Of a DNA stretch of 64,000 nt, positions 1 through 7,949 are shown piece after piece. Source of the stretch: Bacillota bacterium (GTDB lineage Bacteria > Bacillota > Limnochordia > Darwinibacteriales > Darwinibacteriaceae). The notes beneath the pieces are model-generated. The model was not told the origin of the DNA. It ran no database searches and saw only the letters and a program-made list of their open reading frames with translations. A program made the position numbers and the translations under genes. The stretch spans positions 1 to 64,000 of the forward strand of contig JAKOTU010000040.1 in the NCBI GenBank assembly GCA_029776155.1, written 5' to 3'. Each line of letters starts with the position of its first letter. The stretch's first letter is position 1.

Positions 1-72
1 CAAGCGGCAGTGGAGAAAGCCGCCTGGGCACGCCACATGCGGATTAAAGAAGTCCGGTCTGCATGCCGATAG
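1..72 (+). CDS. possible 3' end of an upstream gene (partial, unidentified)
   Basis: Frame 1 is open from the window edge to a TAG at 70-72 and would encode the last 23 residues of a protein. Nothing in the peptide is recognisable. The frame used by fliD is also open back to the edge, so the choice of frame is uncertain. A flagellin, flaG or flagellar modification gene would be expected here from gene order, but that is inference only. Confidence 0.25.
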   Translation, partial: QAAVEKAAWARHMRIKEVRSACR

Positions 73-106
73 TTATTTAGGAAAGCTTAGGGATGAGGTG
101 GAGAAG

Positions 107-1615
107 ATGAGAATCTCCGGTTTGAACTCTGGGTTGGATATAGAACAGATTGTCAGCGATCTCGTACGGGCGCAGCGCATTCCCATGGACCGGGTGTACC
201 AGCAGAAAGTGTTGGCGGAATGGAAGCGCGATGCCTACCGGGAAGTGAACAGCAAGCTGCTGCGGTTTCGCAATTTGGCCTGGGACTTTACCCTGCAGGG
301 CACGTTCCTCAAGAAGACCGCCGTTTCGTCGCGGCCTGAAATCTTAACGGCCGCGGCTTCTGGAACAGCTGCCGAGGGAAGATACGATCTCAGGGTTGAG
401 CAGCTGGCCGAGGCGGCGAGGTTTGTGGCAACTAACGTTCAACTGCCCCAGCCCGCATCGGGGGAAGGGGAAGAAGGGCCTGGGGAACCTGAATCATTTT
501 CCTTTTCCATCGGAACCAGTGCCGATAAGTGGGCCACTTTCACCTTCGCAGCTGGTACTAGTCTAGAGGACATAGCCGCAGCCATCAATGCTAAGAAGCT
601 GGGGATCCATGCCTTTGCCCAGGACGGGCAGATTTCCTTTACCACCACTGCCACCGGCGCGGAGGCGAAGTTCTTCGTAGATGGAGAGTTTCTGTCTCTA
701 TTCGGCACGGATCTGTCCCTGGACCAAGGAGATGGAATCGTCATCGACGAAGAGGGCGATCAGCTCTATGCCCTGCAAGAGGGAGGCAGCAAGGTTACAG
801 GACAAGATGCCCAGGTCGCGATTAATGGTGTCACAGCCTCCTACAGCACCAACACCTTCACCTTCAACGGCATTACCGTCAACCTGCTAGCTGCTGAAGC
901 GGATACCACCGTGGTCATCGAAGTCAAGCAGGATGTGGATGCGGTGGTGGAGAAGGTCAAGGAATTCGTCAATCTGTACAATGAACTGGTTTCGGAACTC
1001 AACGGCCTGCTCCGGGAAGAGGTGTATCGAAACTTCGCGCCCCTCACTGAAGAGCAGAGGGAGGCTATGTCGGACAAGGAGATCGAGCTCTGGGAAACAA
1101 AGGCCAAGAGCGGCCTGCTCCGTTCCGACTCCATCCTCAGGTCCGTGCTCAGCGATATGCGCACGGCCCTCAGCGGCGTAGTGCAGAGGGAAGGAGCGGG
1201 CTCGGTAGGGCTGCGGGAGATCGGGATTACCACCGGCGCCTGGTATGAGTACGGCAAGCTGTACCTGAACGAGGATAAGCTGAGGGCAGCCCTGGAAGAG
1301 AATCCTGATGCGGTGCGCGATCTCTTTACGCAGCAGGGCGAGAGTGAGGGATTAGCCCGGCGGCTCACCGCGGTTTTGGATCGGTCCATGGACCGCATTA
1401 CCGACACTGCCGGAAAGGCTACCATACCGTATGATCAGAGTTTTTTGGGCAACCGCATCCGCGAGTACGAATCCCGGCTCAGTGCCATGGAAGAGCGCCT
1501 GCAGCGTTATGAAGAACAGCAGTGGAGAAAATTCACGGCCATGGAGAAGGCCCTGGGCCAGCTCTATGCCCAGAGCGACTGGCTTTACCAGCAGCTCATG
1601 GCCATGCAGGGATGA
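107..1615 (+). CDS. fliD: flagellar hook-associated protein 2 (filament cap) FliD
   Basis: FliD forms the pentameric cap at the tip of the flagellar filament and guides flagellin polymerisation outside the cell. The 502-residue product begins MRISGLNSGLD, the classical FliD N-terminus, followed by the helical FliD_N region (about residues 5-100), beta-rich domains, and the FliD_C region from about 220. The C-terminal 50 residues form a coiled coil. No Cys is visible, as in many exported flagellar proteins. The ATG at 107 is preferred over an in-frame GTG at 98 because GAGGTGG at 95-101 is then a well-placed ribosome binding site. The next gene follows after 5 bases and encodes a chaperone-like protein. 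Family assignment is firm; the start is likely. Confidence 0.93.
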   Translation: MRISGLNSGLDIEQIVSDLVRAQRIPMDRVYQQKVLAEWKRDAYREVNSKLLRFRNLAWDFTLQGTFLKKTAVSSRPEILTAAASGTAAEGRYDLRVEQLAEAARFVATNVQLPQPASGEGEEGPGEPESFSFSIGTSADKWATFTFAAGTSLEDIAAAINAKKLGIHAFAQDGQISFTTTATGAEAKFFVDGEFLSLFGTDLSLDQGDGIVIDEEGDQLYALQEGGSKVTGQDAQVAINGVTASYSTNTFTFNGITVNLLAAEADTTVVIEVKQDVDAVVEKVKEFVNLYNELVSELNGLLREEVYRNFAPLTEEQREAMSDKEIELWETKAKSGLLRSDSILRSVLSDMRTALSGVVQREGAGSVGLREIGITTGAWYEYGKLYLNEDKLRAALEENPDAVRDLFTQQGESEGLARRLTAVLDRSMDRITDTAGKATIPYDQSFLGNRIREYESRLSAMEERLQRYEEQQWRKFTAMEKALGQLYAQSDWLYQQLMAMQG

Positions 1616-1620
1616 TGTGA

Positions 1621-2028
1621 GTGGCTGAGCGACTCTATGCACAGAAACTGGATCTATTCCGCCACCTCAGAGAGCTCACCACTCGCCTGGCGAGCTTAAC
1701 CCAGGATCAGCTGGTTAGGGAAGAGCGGGCCTCAGAAGGCCTGCTTGAGCTCTTGGCCGAACGGGAGCGGCTTATGGAAGAGATCGACGGGCTCGATGCT
1801 GAGCTGGCGAAAATGGGGGCGGCAGGGCCGCAGGGAGCGCTGAAGGAAGCCTTGCTGGCGGAGATGTTGGAGATCCAACATTTAGATGCTGAACTGGAAA
1901 AGGTGCTGCAGAGCAGCATGGCTCACCTGCGGCAGGAAGCTCGCAAGATTCAAGGCGGGAAGCAGTCGCAGCGTGCCTACTTTGGAGGTTCCAGCCCAGA
2001 AGGGGCGTTTATCGACAAAAGACGTTAG
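1621..2028 (+). CDS. small helical flagellar protein, FliT/FlgN-like export chaperone (putative)
   Basis: The 135-residue product is almost entirely charged amphipathic helix, for example the stretch LLELLAERERLMEEIDGLD, with no membrane segment or signal peptide. It starts with GTG five bases after fliD. Proteins of this size and shape directly after fliD are usually FliT- or FlgN-type type III export chaperones that hold FliD or hook-associated proteins in the cytoplasm. No fliS is found between it and fliD, so it might serve as the main chaperone of this locus. The assignment rests on position and helical character, not on a clear sequence match. A rho-independent terminator begins at its stop codon. 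Confidence 0.6.
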   Translation: MAERLYAQKLDLFRHLRELTTRLASLTQDQLVREERASEGLLELLAERERLMEEIDGLDAELAKMGAAGPQGALKEALLAEMLEIQHLDAELEKVLQSSMAHLRQEARKIQGGKQSQRAYFGGSSPEGAFIDKRR

Positions 2029-2054
2029 GCCGGTGCTTATCACGGCCTTTTTTT
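2027..2054 (+). terminator. intrinsic terminator of the fliD operon
   Basis: AGGCCG pairs with CGGCCT around a loop and is followed by seven T residues. It starts within the stop codon of the FliT-like gene, and its T tract abuts the GGGAGG ribosome binding site of the next gene. Confidence 0.75.
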
Positions 2055-2064
2055 GGGAGGATTC

Positions 2065-2865
2065 ATGGGCGACTTTTTTGGTTTTGCCAAGGAACTGCTG
2101 GAAAAGGGGCGGGCGCAGGTTGCTGACCCTTACGCCCATGCTGAGCTATATGACCTGCTCAATCCGGGCCGCGCCGACGATGAGTTTTACGCGCGGTTTG
2201 CCCAGGAACAAGGGGGCCGGGTGTTGGACCTGGCCTGCGGTTCGGGGCGATTGCTTCCTCTCCGGTTGGATGCTGGTCTGGAAGTGGCCGGTTTGGATCT
2301 TTCCCCTGCCATGTTGGAGCGTGCCCGGCGCCGCTTGGGCGGAAGGGCCCAAGGGGTGGAACTAGTGCAGGGCGATATGCGCACGTTTACCTTTGAGCGG
2401 CCTTTTCAGACCATTATCATACCCTATTGCTCCCTTATGTACATGTACAGCGATGAAGACCGCTTAGCTGTGCTGCGGAGATGCCATGCGCATCTGCTGG
2501 AGGGTGGTTGGCTCGTCTTTGATTTTCTGGCTGGACAGGTGGAACTGGGAGAGGGTCTGCCTGCTTTGGCTTTGCAGGGCCTGCATCCCTTCACCGGAGA
2601 CCTTGTGGTTAGTGTTGTGCAGATCAAAGGCTTGGCGGCGGATCTGAGGCTGCTTAACCAGGTTAACTACGTGCTGCCCCCAGACCCGCAGCCGGCTCAG
2701 GTAACGGTGTATGCCAGCAGGGAAGCGGTGATCCAGCCAGCGCGCATGGCAGGTCTCCTTGCCCAGGCTGGCTTTAGCGTCCAGGGAGTCTACGCCAACT
2801 CTCTACTCCAGGAGTATGCTGGCGGGGAAGAATGCCTGATTATCGCCTATAAGGGCCGGAACTAG
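2065..2865 (+). CDS. class I SAM-dependent methyltransferase
   Basis: Predicted cytoplasmic S-adenosylmethionine-dependent methyltransferase of 266 residues with a Rossmann-like core. The glycine-rich SAM loop VLDLACGSGR lies at residues 53-62, the acidic ribose-binding region follows about 20 residues later (GLDLSPAM), and a motif with QGDMRTF marks the adenine-binding part. The substrate cannot be inferred; similar Methyltransf_25-type proteins act on small molecules, RNA or proteins. The ATG at 2065 is chosen over an in-frame TTG at 2053 because GGGAGG at 2055-2060 fits it. The gene follows a terminator, so it is probably expressed apart from fliD, and it is 12 bases from the ComFB gene. 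Confidence 0.85.
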   Translation: MGDFFGFAKELLEKGRAQVADPYAHAELYDLLNPGRADDEFYARFAQEQGGRVLDLACGSGRLLPLRLDAGLEVAGLDLSPAMLERARRRLGGRAQGVELVQGDMRTFTFERPFQTIIIPYCSLMYMYSDEDRLAVLRRCHAHLLEGGWLVFDFLAGQVELGEGLPALALQGLHPFTGDLVVSVVQIKGLAADLRLLNQVNYVLPPDPQPAQVTVYASREAVIQPARMAGLLAQAGFSVQGVYANSLLQEYAGGEECLIIAYKGRN

Positions 2866-2877
2866 GAGGGTCTGACC

Positions 2878-3441
2878 ATGAAAATAAAACCGGGTGATTA
2901 CGCCATCCACAACCGCATGGAAGATGTGGCCAAACAGGCTGTGGCTCTGGTCCTGGAAGAGCATGACGCTGGCTGCAGCTGCAGGATGTGCCGTGAAGAT
3001 ATGCAGTCTCTACTCCTTAACCAACTGCCGCCCCGGTATGTTTCCGTTGTGCCTTCAATCCCCCTTGAACCGCTGCGCATGGAGGAGCTGGAGGCGGAAA
3101 CTGCAGCCAAGGTGATGTGGGAAGCTCGCCGGGCCGTTTCCCTGGTGCGTAAGAGCCCCCGCCACGAACACGACCGGTCACCCATGCAGAACTGTACCGA
3201 GAGCATGGCCCGCAGTGCTTTAGGGGAGGTTCTGGCCCAGGAGCAGCTGGAAGTGAGCAGGGAACAACTGGGCTGGATTATGGCGGAGATCCTCAATGAA
3301 CTCCCGCCCCATTATACTACTTCCTTTCAGGGTGATGCCTTTGCCCGCACTGCGGAGTTGGATTGGGGATCCCTAGCCAAAACCTACAGCATCATCTACA
3401 ACGTACTCAAGCGTCTTGCGCTCATTCCCGCGCATTCCTAA
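2878..3441 (+). CDS. late competence protein ComFB family, tandem duplication
   Basis: The 187-residue product contains two copies of the ComFB fold. Copy 1 (about residues 10-55) has the usual NRMED start, the Cys cluster CSCRMC at 33-38 and the LNQLPPRY end. Copy 2 (about 104-149) repeats the pattern NCTESMA...LNELPPHY but has lost the Cys cluster. ComFB was named for its place in the Bacillus comF operon, yet in many bacteria it occurs away from competence genes; some cyanobacterial members bind cyclic di-nucleotides. A binding or scaffolding role is possible, but the function here is unknown. A strong bidirectional terminator follows. Confidence 0.82.
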   Translation: MKIKPGDYAIHNRMEDVAKQAVALVLEEHDAGCSCRMCREDMQSLLLNQLPPRYVSVVPSIPLEPLRMEELEAETAAKVMWEARRAVSLVRKSPRHEHDRSPMQNCTESMARSALGEVLAQEQLEVSREQLGWIMAEILNELPPHYTTSFQGDAFARTAELDWGSLAKTYSIIYNVLKRLALIPAHS

Positions 3442-3452
3442 GCATAAAAGGA

Positions 3453-3497
3453 AAAACAGGCGTCCTCTGCCGCTGTACAGTGGACGCCTGTTTTTTG
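3453..3497. terminator. bidirectional intrinsic terminator
   Basis: ACAGGCGTCC at 3456-3465 pairs with GGACGCCTGT at 3482-3491, with T6 on the right and A5 on the left. It serves the ComFB gene on the plus strand and the convergent small gene on the minus strand. Confidence 0.85.
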
Positions 3498-3500
3498 TCG

Positions 3501-3716
3501 TTATGTGGGGTCAGTCATGACCCTTTTCCTGATCTCAGAGGCCACGGCGCTGTCCGTCAGGTTTTCCACTGCATTCCAGAATTGCAGTGCAGGTTCGGGA
3601 CCGAGGATGTCGCTGAAGATTTTGTCTCCCCTGTTGTTCCAAATGGTGATTTTCAGCCGACCGCTCTTGTTCTGAATTCTAACGAAAAACTGGCCGCATT
3701 CAAACATGGTGTTCAT
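3501..3716 (-). CDS. small hypothetical protein (71 aa)
   Basis: I do not recognise this protein. It is a soluble-looking 71-residue product with alternating beta-like segments near the N-terminus (FFVRIQNKSGRLKITIWN) and a helical C-terminal half. The ATG at 3716 is placed 7 bases after GGAAGGGGG, a good ribosome binding site; a TTG two codons upstream is less likely. It is convergent to the ComFB gene and divergent from the germination operon, so it is transcribed on its own. It ends at a terminator that works in its direction, which supports its being a real gene. Confidence 0.6.
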   Translation of the reverse strand: MNTMFECGQFFVRIQNKSGRLKITIWNNRGDKIFSDILGPEPALQFWNAVENLTDSAVASEIRKRVMTDPT

Positions 3717-3797
3717 GAGCAATCCCCCTTCCGCTTTTTGGTTATGTTCCGCATTGGGTAGGGAAATCCTGCGCCCCGCGGTGGGAAAATGGTGGTT

Positions 3798-3814
3798 GGG
3801 GACTGAAAGTCCCC
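3798..3814. repeat. short perfect inverted repeat upstream of the ger operon
   Basis: GGGGACT-GAA-AGTCCCC is a perfect 7-bp inverted repeat about 40 bases before the germination operon and just upstream of a TATACTA hexamer-like element (3824-3830). It could be an operator or a small hairpin; I cannot assign a regulator. Confidence 0.4.
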
Positions 3815-3852
3815 GGACCTGGATATACTAGGCAGAGCAGGAGGGAGCAGGC

Positions 3853-5391
3853 ATGTTCTTTTGGAAGCGGACGCAGAAAAATGCACCTCGGCCCAGGGGA
3901 CTGGATCAGCTCAGCTCCTCCCTGGCAGTCAATCTACACTGGCTGAAGAGTGATGTTTTTGCCAATGATGACACCATCGTCTTCCGGAGTTTCAAGACCA
4001 AGGGGAAGCGCCCCCTCGATTGCGTATTGGTCTATGCCGACAACATGGTGAAGCACGAGTACTTGAGCCAATTCGTGCTGCGGCCCATGATGCGGGCCGT
4101 TGTGCCCCGGGGCGTACGGGGCAGAGAAGTTGCCCGTTACTTATCTGAGCAGGTTCTCGAATCCGACGGATCGGAGTTTGTGACCAGCTACAGCGCCATC
4201 GGAGATAAGCTCATGGATGGGGTGGGAGTTCTCCTGATAGACGGCTGTCCCTTAGCCATAGCGGTCGATGCCCAGGGCTGGGCCAAGCGCGCCGTAACGG
4301 AACCGCCCACGGAAAGCGTGGTGCGCGGCCCCCGCCAGGGCTTTGGAGAAGATTTGGGGGTTAACATCAGCATGGTTCGCCTGAAGCTCTCCAGTCCCAA
4401 CTTTAAGACCAAGTTTGTCCATGTGGGGACCCAGAGCAAGACGCGGGTCGCCATCTTGTATCTGGATAACGTCACTTCCCTGGAGCTGGTGGAGGAAGTG
4501 CAGCGGCGCATCGAGCAGATTGACATCGATGCGGTTTTGGACTCGGGATACATCCAGGAATTGATCCAAGATGCCCCCTTTTCGCCCTTTCCCACCATTG
4601 GGCAGACCGAACGGCCCGATGTGGTGGCGGCCAAGATCCTGGAAGGTCGGGTAGCAGTGTTGGTGGACGGTTCACCCTTTGCCCTGACCATGCCCTATCT
4701 GTTGGTGGAAGCCTTCCAAGCTAATGAGGACTATTACAACCACTGGATTACGGCCAGTTTCCACAGGTTGGTCCGTTATATCAGCTTTTTTATCACAACT
4801 ACAACCCCTGCTTTGTATATTGCCCTGATCAGCTATCATCCCCAGCTGATCCCCACCAATTTGGTGGTGAGCATTGCCGCATCCCGGAAAAATGTACCCT
4901 TTCCCGGGATTGTGGAAGTGGTGGCCATGGGCTTGGTCTTCGAGATTCTCCGGGAAGGGGGGGTGCGGCTGCCCCGGCCTATCGGCCAGGCCATCAGCAT
5001 CGTGGGCGCCATTGTCTTGGGCGATGCCGCGGTGAGCGCCAGCCTAGTCAGCGCCCCCATGATTATCGTGGTGGGTATTACAGGTGTGGCCGGTTTTGTG
5101 GTGCCCAACCTCAATGACATTGCCGTACTCATGCGCCTCTCCTTGGTATTGCTCGCGGCCATTTTGGGCCTGTATGGTTTTGTTCTGGGAGCCATCGCCA
5201 TCGCTCTGCTCCTTTCGTCCATGGAATCCTTCGGCGTACCATACCTCTCCACCATGACCACCCTAGTTCCCCAAGATGTCAAAGACACCCTGGTCCGGGT
5301 GCCCTGGTGGCAGATGATCCTGCGTCCCCGTTACCTCGCCTCCAAAGATCGCCAGCGCCTCCAAGGTCAAGACGGGGGCGGAGGCAGATGA
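3853..5391 (+). CDS. spore germination receptor subunit A (GerA family)
   Basis: The A subunit of a Ger-type nutrient receptor sits in the inner spore membrane and helps trigger germination on sensing germinants. The 512-residue product has the large N-terminal hydrophilic domain of the family (about 1-290) with conserved segments such as RGPRQGFGEDL and DGSPFA, then five or so membrane helices in the C-terminal part, including the characteristic VVSIAASR and PFPGIVE motifs. The ATG at 3853 follows AGGAGGGAG. Its stop overlaps the start of gerC in an ATGA, so A and C are translationally coupled. Expression in the forespore (sigma-G) is expected from the family, but I see no convincing sigma-G promoter. 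Confidence 0.94.
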   Translation: MFFWKRTQKNAPRPRGLDQLSSSLAVNLHWLKSDVFANDDTIVFRSFKTKGKRPLDCVLVYADNMVKHEYLSQFVLRPMMRAVVPRGVRGREVARYLSEQVLESDGSEFVTSYSAIGDKLMDGVGVLLIDGCPLAIAVDAQGWAKRAVTEPPTESVVRGPRQGFGEDLGVNISMVRLKLSSPNFKTKFVHVGTQSKTRVAILYLDNVTSLELVEEVQRRIEQIDIDAVLDSGYIQELIQDAPFSPFPTIGQTERPDVVAAKILEGRVAVLVDGSPFALTMPYLLVEAFQANEDYYNHWITASFHRLVRYISFFITTTTPALYIALISYHPQLIPTNLVVSIAASRKNVPFPGIVEVVAMGLVFEILREGGVRLPRPIGQAISIVGAIVLGDAAVSASLVSAPMIIVVGITGVAGFVVPNLNDIAVLMRLSLVLLAAILGLYGFVLGAIAIALLLSSMESFGVPYLSTMTTLVPQDVKDTLVRVPWWQMILRPRYLASKDRQRLQGQDGGGGR

Positions 5392-6542
5392 AGGGAAGAT
5401 TGGCGTGCAGCCTGTTCCTGCTGGTCGCCTGTCTTGTGCTCGCGGGCTGTTGGGATTACATCGAAATCGAGAGCCTGGCCTTTGTGTTTGGACTCGGTGT
5501 GGATCAGGTGGAGCCTGATTTCGTGGTGGTCTTGGAAATGGTGAAAACGAGCGGAGGTGGGCAGCAGGCCCAAGTGGAGCCCAAGGTGCTGGCCACAAAG
5601 GGCCAGAGCGTTTCCAGCGCCGGCAGTGCCCTGTCCAATCCCGCGGGCCAGAGGGCCTTTTGGTCCCATGCCTATGTGTTTTTGATGTCGGAACAGGTGG
5701 CCAGGCAGGGGATCGTCCCCGCCATGGAATACCTGGCCCGCAGCCGCCATATCCGCAGCACCGTCTGGGTTTTTATAACCAAAGACTGCACTGTGGAAGA
5801 GGTGTTCAAGAGCAGGCCGCCAGTGGCCAACTCTGTGAGCGAGCACCTCAATGCCATTGTGCTCATGCAGCAGGCCATCGCTGGTTTTATACCCCTGCAG
5901 GTCTGGCAGCTCGGCCACGAATTTGCCGCCGAAGGTATCTCCGCTGTGCTGCCCACGGTGAAGTTGGTCCACGAAAGTGGCGATCTGGTTCCCATTGTGG
6001 AAGGGACTGCCGTTTTTAAGGGGGACCGCATGGTGGGCTGGCTTGATGGCCAGGAAAGCGATCTGCTCTGCCTGCTCAAGGGGGTGGCCCAAAGGGCCTT
6101 CTATGTTATTGAAACCAAAGTTGGTGAGCACGGCTACTTTCCCATCACCTACGAACTGGTGGGTAACCAGGTGCAGATGAAACCGGTGATCCGAGGTGGC
6201 AGGGCCGCCATTTCCCTGACCTTGACCATGCAGTTTGGTGTGGAGGAGGTGGGGAGGGCGCCCATCGTTTTCCGGGATGAAGAGATGGTCAAAAGCGTGG
6301 AAGCCCAACTGGCCACGGCCTTTACCCGCCGCATCCGGGAGTTTTTGGGCAAAATCCAAGGGGAGTACAACGCAGATATTCTCGGGTTTGGGCAGCTTTT
6401 GAAGCGCAAACATCCCCAGGTGTGGCGCAGCTTAAGGGAGGACTGGGACCTATATTATCGGCACTTGGAAGTTGAACTGGATGTACAGTGCAAAGTGGTG
6501 CTTACAGGGTTGTCCGCTGAATCTGTGCGGGTGAGGGATTAG
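5388..6542 (+). CDS. Ger(x)C family spore germination lipoprotein
   Basis: The C subunit of Ger receptors is a lipoprotein on the outer face of the inner spore membrane and is needed for receptor function. The 384-residue product starts with a type II signal peptide and lipobox LVLAGC (Cys 21), followed directly by the WDYIEIE motif typical of GerC proteins, and then the three-domain body. Upstream in-frame codons back to 5307 lie inside gerA and are not the start; the ATG at 5388 overlaps the gerA stop. Length and N-terminal motif agree with the family, so the assignment is firm. Confidence 0.94.
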   Translation: MKGRLACSLFLLVACLVLAGCWDYIEIESLAFVFGLGVDQVEPDFVVVLEMVKTSGGGQQAQVEPKVLATKGQSVSSAGSALSNPAGQRAFWSHAYVFLMSEQVARQGIVPAMEYLARSRHIRSTVWVFITKDCTVEEVFKSRPPVANSVSEHLNAIVLMQQAIAGFIPLQVWQLGHEFAAEGISAVLPTVKLVHESGDLVPIVEGTAVFKGDRMVGWLDGQESDLLCLLKGVAQRAFYVIETKVGEHGYFPITYELVGNQVQMKPVIRGGRAAISLTLTMQFGVEEVGRAPIVFRDEEMVKSVEAQLATAFTRRIREFLGKIQGEYNADILGFGQLLKRKHPQVWRSLREDWDLYYRHLEVELDVQCKVVLTGLSAESVRVRD

Positions 6543-6544
6543 CT

Positions 6545-6769
6545 GTGGCGGTAATGGTGGTGTTGGTCTATGCAGCGGTGGCCGCCTTTGAGCTTTGGCT
6601 CTGGGACGAGCGGCCCTGGAAAAAGGTCGTACTCTACTTGGTGCTGTTTGCCGGAGCCGCCACTTTGGCCGCTTTGATCATGGTGGATAACGAATTGGCT
6701 GTCCCCGAGCCAGTAGGCTATCTAAAAGGGCTGGTTAAAAAGCTGTGGCAGGGAGGTGGGGGCCCGTGA
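6545..6769 (+). CDS. small two-helix membrane protein of the germinant receptor operon (D-subunit-like)
   Basis: This 74-residue protein lies between gerC and gerB, starting with GTG two bases after gerC and overlapping the gerB GTG start in a GTGA. It has two predicted membrane helices, about residues 4-18 and 26-47, and a short basic tail. Bacillus germinant-receptor operons often include or adjoin a small two-helix D subunit that modulates receptor activity. Size, topology and position match that type, though no diagnostic sequence motif is visible. The tight coupling on both sides argues for a real gene. Confidence 0.7.
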   Translation: MAVMVVLVYAAVAAFELWLWDERPWKKVVLYLVLFAGAATLAALIMVDNELAVPEPVGYLKGLVKKLWQGGGGP

Positions 6770-7863
6770 GGGAGATCGTTCCCGACCAGCAGGGCATGAT
6801 CCTAGTGCTGCTCTTTATTGTGGGCAACACACTGGTGTATTCCCTGGGAGGGCTGGCTGGCGCGGATATCTGGCTGGCCTTCTTGATTGCCATGGTCGCG
6901 GCACTCCCCATGGTTCTGCTCCTGGCGCGGATCCGCAGCTTAATGCAGGGGCTGGGGTTCTACGCGGGCTTGGAACGCATCTTGGGCAGGTGGCCGTCGC
7001 GGCTTTTGGCCCTGGCATATGCTGGATTTACCTGGCGCTTGAGCTGCTTTGTGGTGAGCGATGTAACCAACTTTGTGCAGGCCGTTGCCCTGCCCACCAC
7101 ACCCCAGGTGGTGGTGGCCACCCTATTTGCCCTGCTGATGCTCTGGGCGGCTAAGGAAGGTGTGGAAGTCTTAGCCCGTTTTGCGGTGCTCATCAGTAAG
7201 GTGGTCTTTTTCGTTCTGTTTCTAACCCTTATGTTCCTGTTAAGCGAAGTTGAGCTGACCCAGTTTCAACCCGTACTGTATCACGGCTTCAAGCCCGTTC
7301 TGAGGGGGGCGTACCAGCTCTTGGACTTCCCCTTTCTGGAGGTAGTGGTCCTGTTCTGGGTGTTCGACTCTTTCCCCAGCAAAAGCTCGCCCTACCGGGC
7401 GTTTGTGCCCGGGTTTCTGTTGGCTGCTGCGATCCTGCTCGTTATGGATTGTGCCAGCCTGGCCGTTGTGGGCGCGGAGCAGTATGCCCTCTTTTACTTT
7501 CCGGTTTGGACTGCAGTGGCCCGCATCAATGTGGCCACGTTTCTAACCCGCCAGGAAGCCATTGTTGGATTAGTTTTTGCCGTGGGGAGTTTCGTGAAGA
7601 TGGCCTGCAGCCTGTTGGCTTCCAGTCGCGCCTTGGCCTATGCCTTTGGTTTTGAGGACTACCGCTTTGTGGTCACACCCCTGGCTTTGGGCGTGATCCC
7701 CGGCTCCCAGTGGTTCATCACCACTGTTTTGGAAGTCGATCGGTCCGCCACGGCTACTCACTCGGGGATAGAGGTCCTGTTCCAAGTGGTAATTCCCGTC
7801 GCGATCTGGATCGCCGCTGAGCTTCGGGCGAAAAGCAGGGGCCCCAAGGCTAAGCAGGCATAA
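6766..7863 (+). CDS. spore germination receptor subunit B (GerB/GerAB family)
   Basis: The B subunit is an amino-acid/polyamine/organocation-type membrane protein with ten or so helices and probably carries the germinant-binding pocket. The 365-residue product begins with the soluble REIVPDQQG segment common to GerAB proteins and then shows repeated hydrophobic helices across its whole length. The GTG at 6766 is chosen because GGGAGGTGGG lies just upstream and it overlaps the stop of the small gene. It is the last gene of the A-C-small-B operon. A weak hairpin without a T tract (7872-7892) follows; no clear terminator is present. Confidence 0.93.
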   Translation: MREIVPDQQGMILVLLFIVGNTLVYSLGGLAGADIWLAFLIAMVAALPMVLLLARIRSLMQGLGFYAGLERILGRWPSRLLALAYAGFTWRLSCFVVSDVTNFVQAVALPTTPQVVVATLFALLMLWAAKEGVEVLARFAVLISKVVFFVLFLTLMFLLSEVELTQFQPVLYHGFKPVLRGAYQLLDFPFLEVVVLFWVFDSFPSKSSPYRAFVPGFLLAAAILLVMDCASLAVVGAEQYALFYFPVWTAVARINVATFLTRQEAIVGLVFAVGSFVKMACSLLASSRALAYAFGFEDYRFVVTPLALGVIPGSQWFITTVLEVDRSATATHSGIEVLFQVVIPVAIWIAAELRAKSRGPKAKQA

Positions 7864-7949
7864 ACAGTTCGCAGGCCCTGGCAGGAGGCCTGGTGGGCAT
7901 CTAGAAATAGTTGGGGAGTTATGATTATCTGCTTAAGGAGGCGCTGCGC

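Noticed and set aside
98-106. GTG 98 as the fliD start
   Set aside because: It lies within the ribosome binding site; ATG 107 matches the conserved FliD N-terminus.
3815-3852. Sigma-G promoter for the ger operon
   Set aside because: A TATACTA element is present, but the only TGAA-like -35 is about 14 bases away, too close for a forespore promoter.
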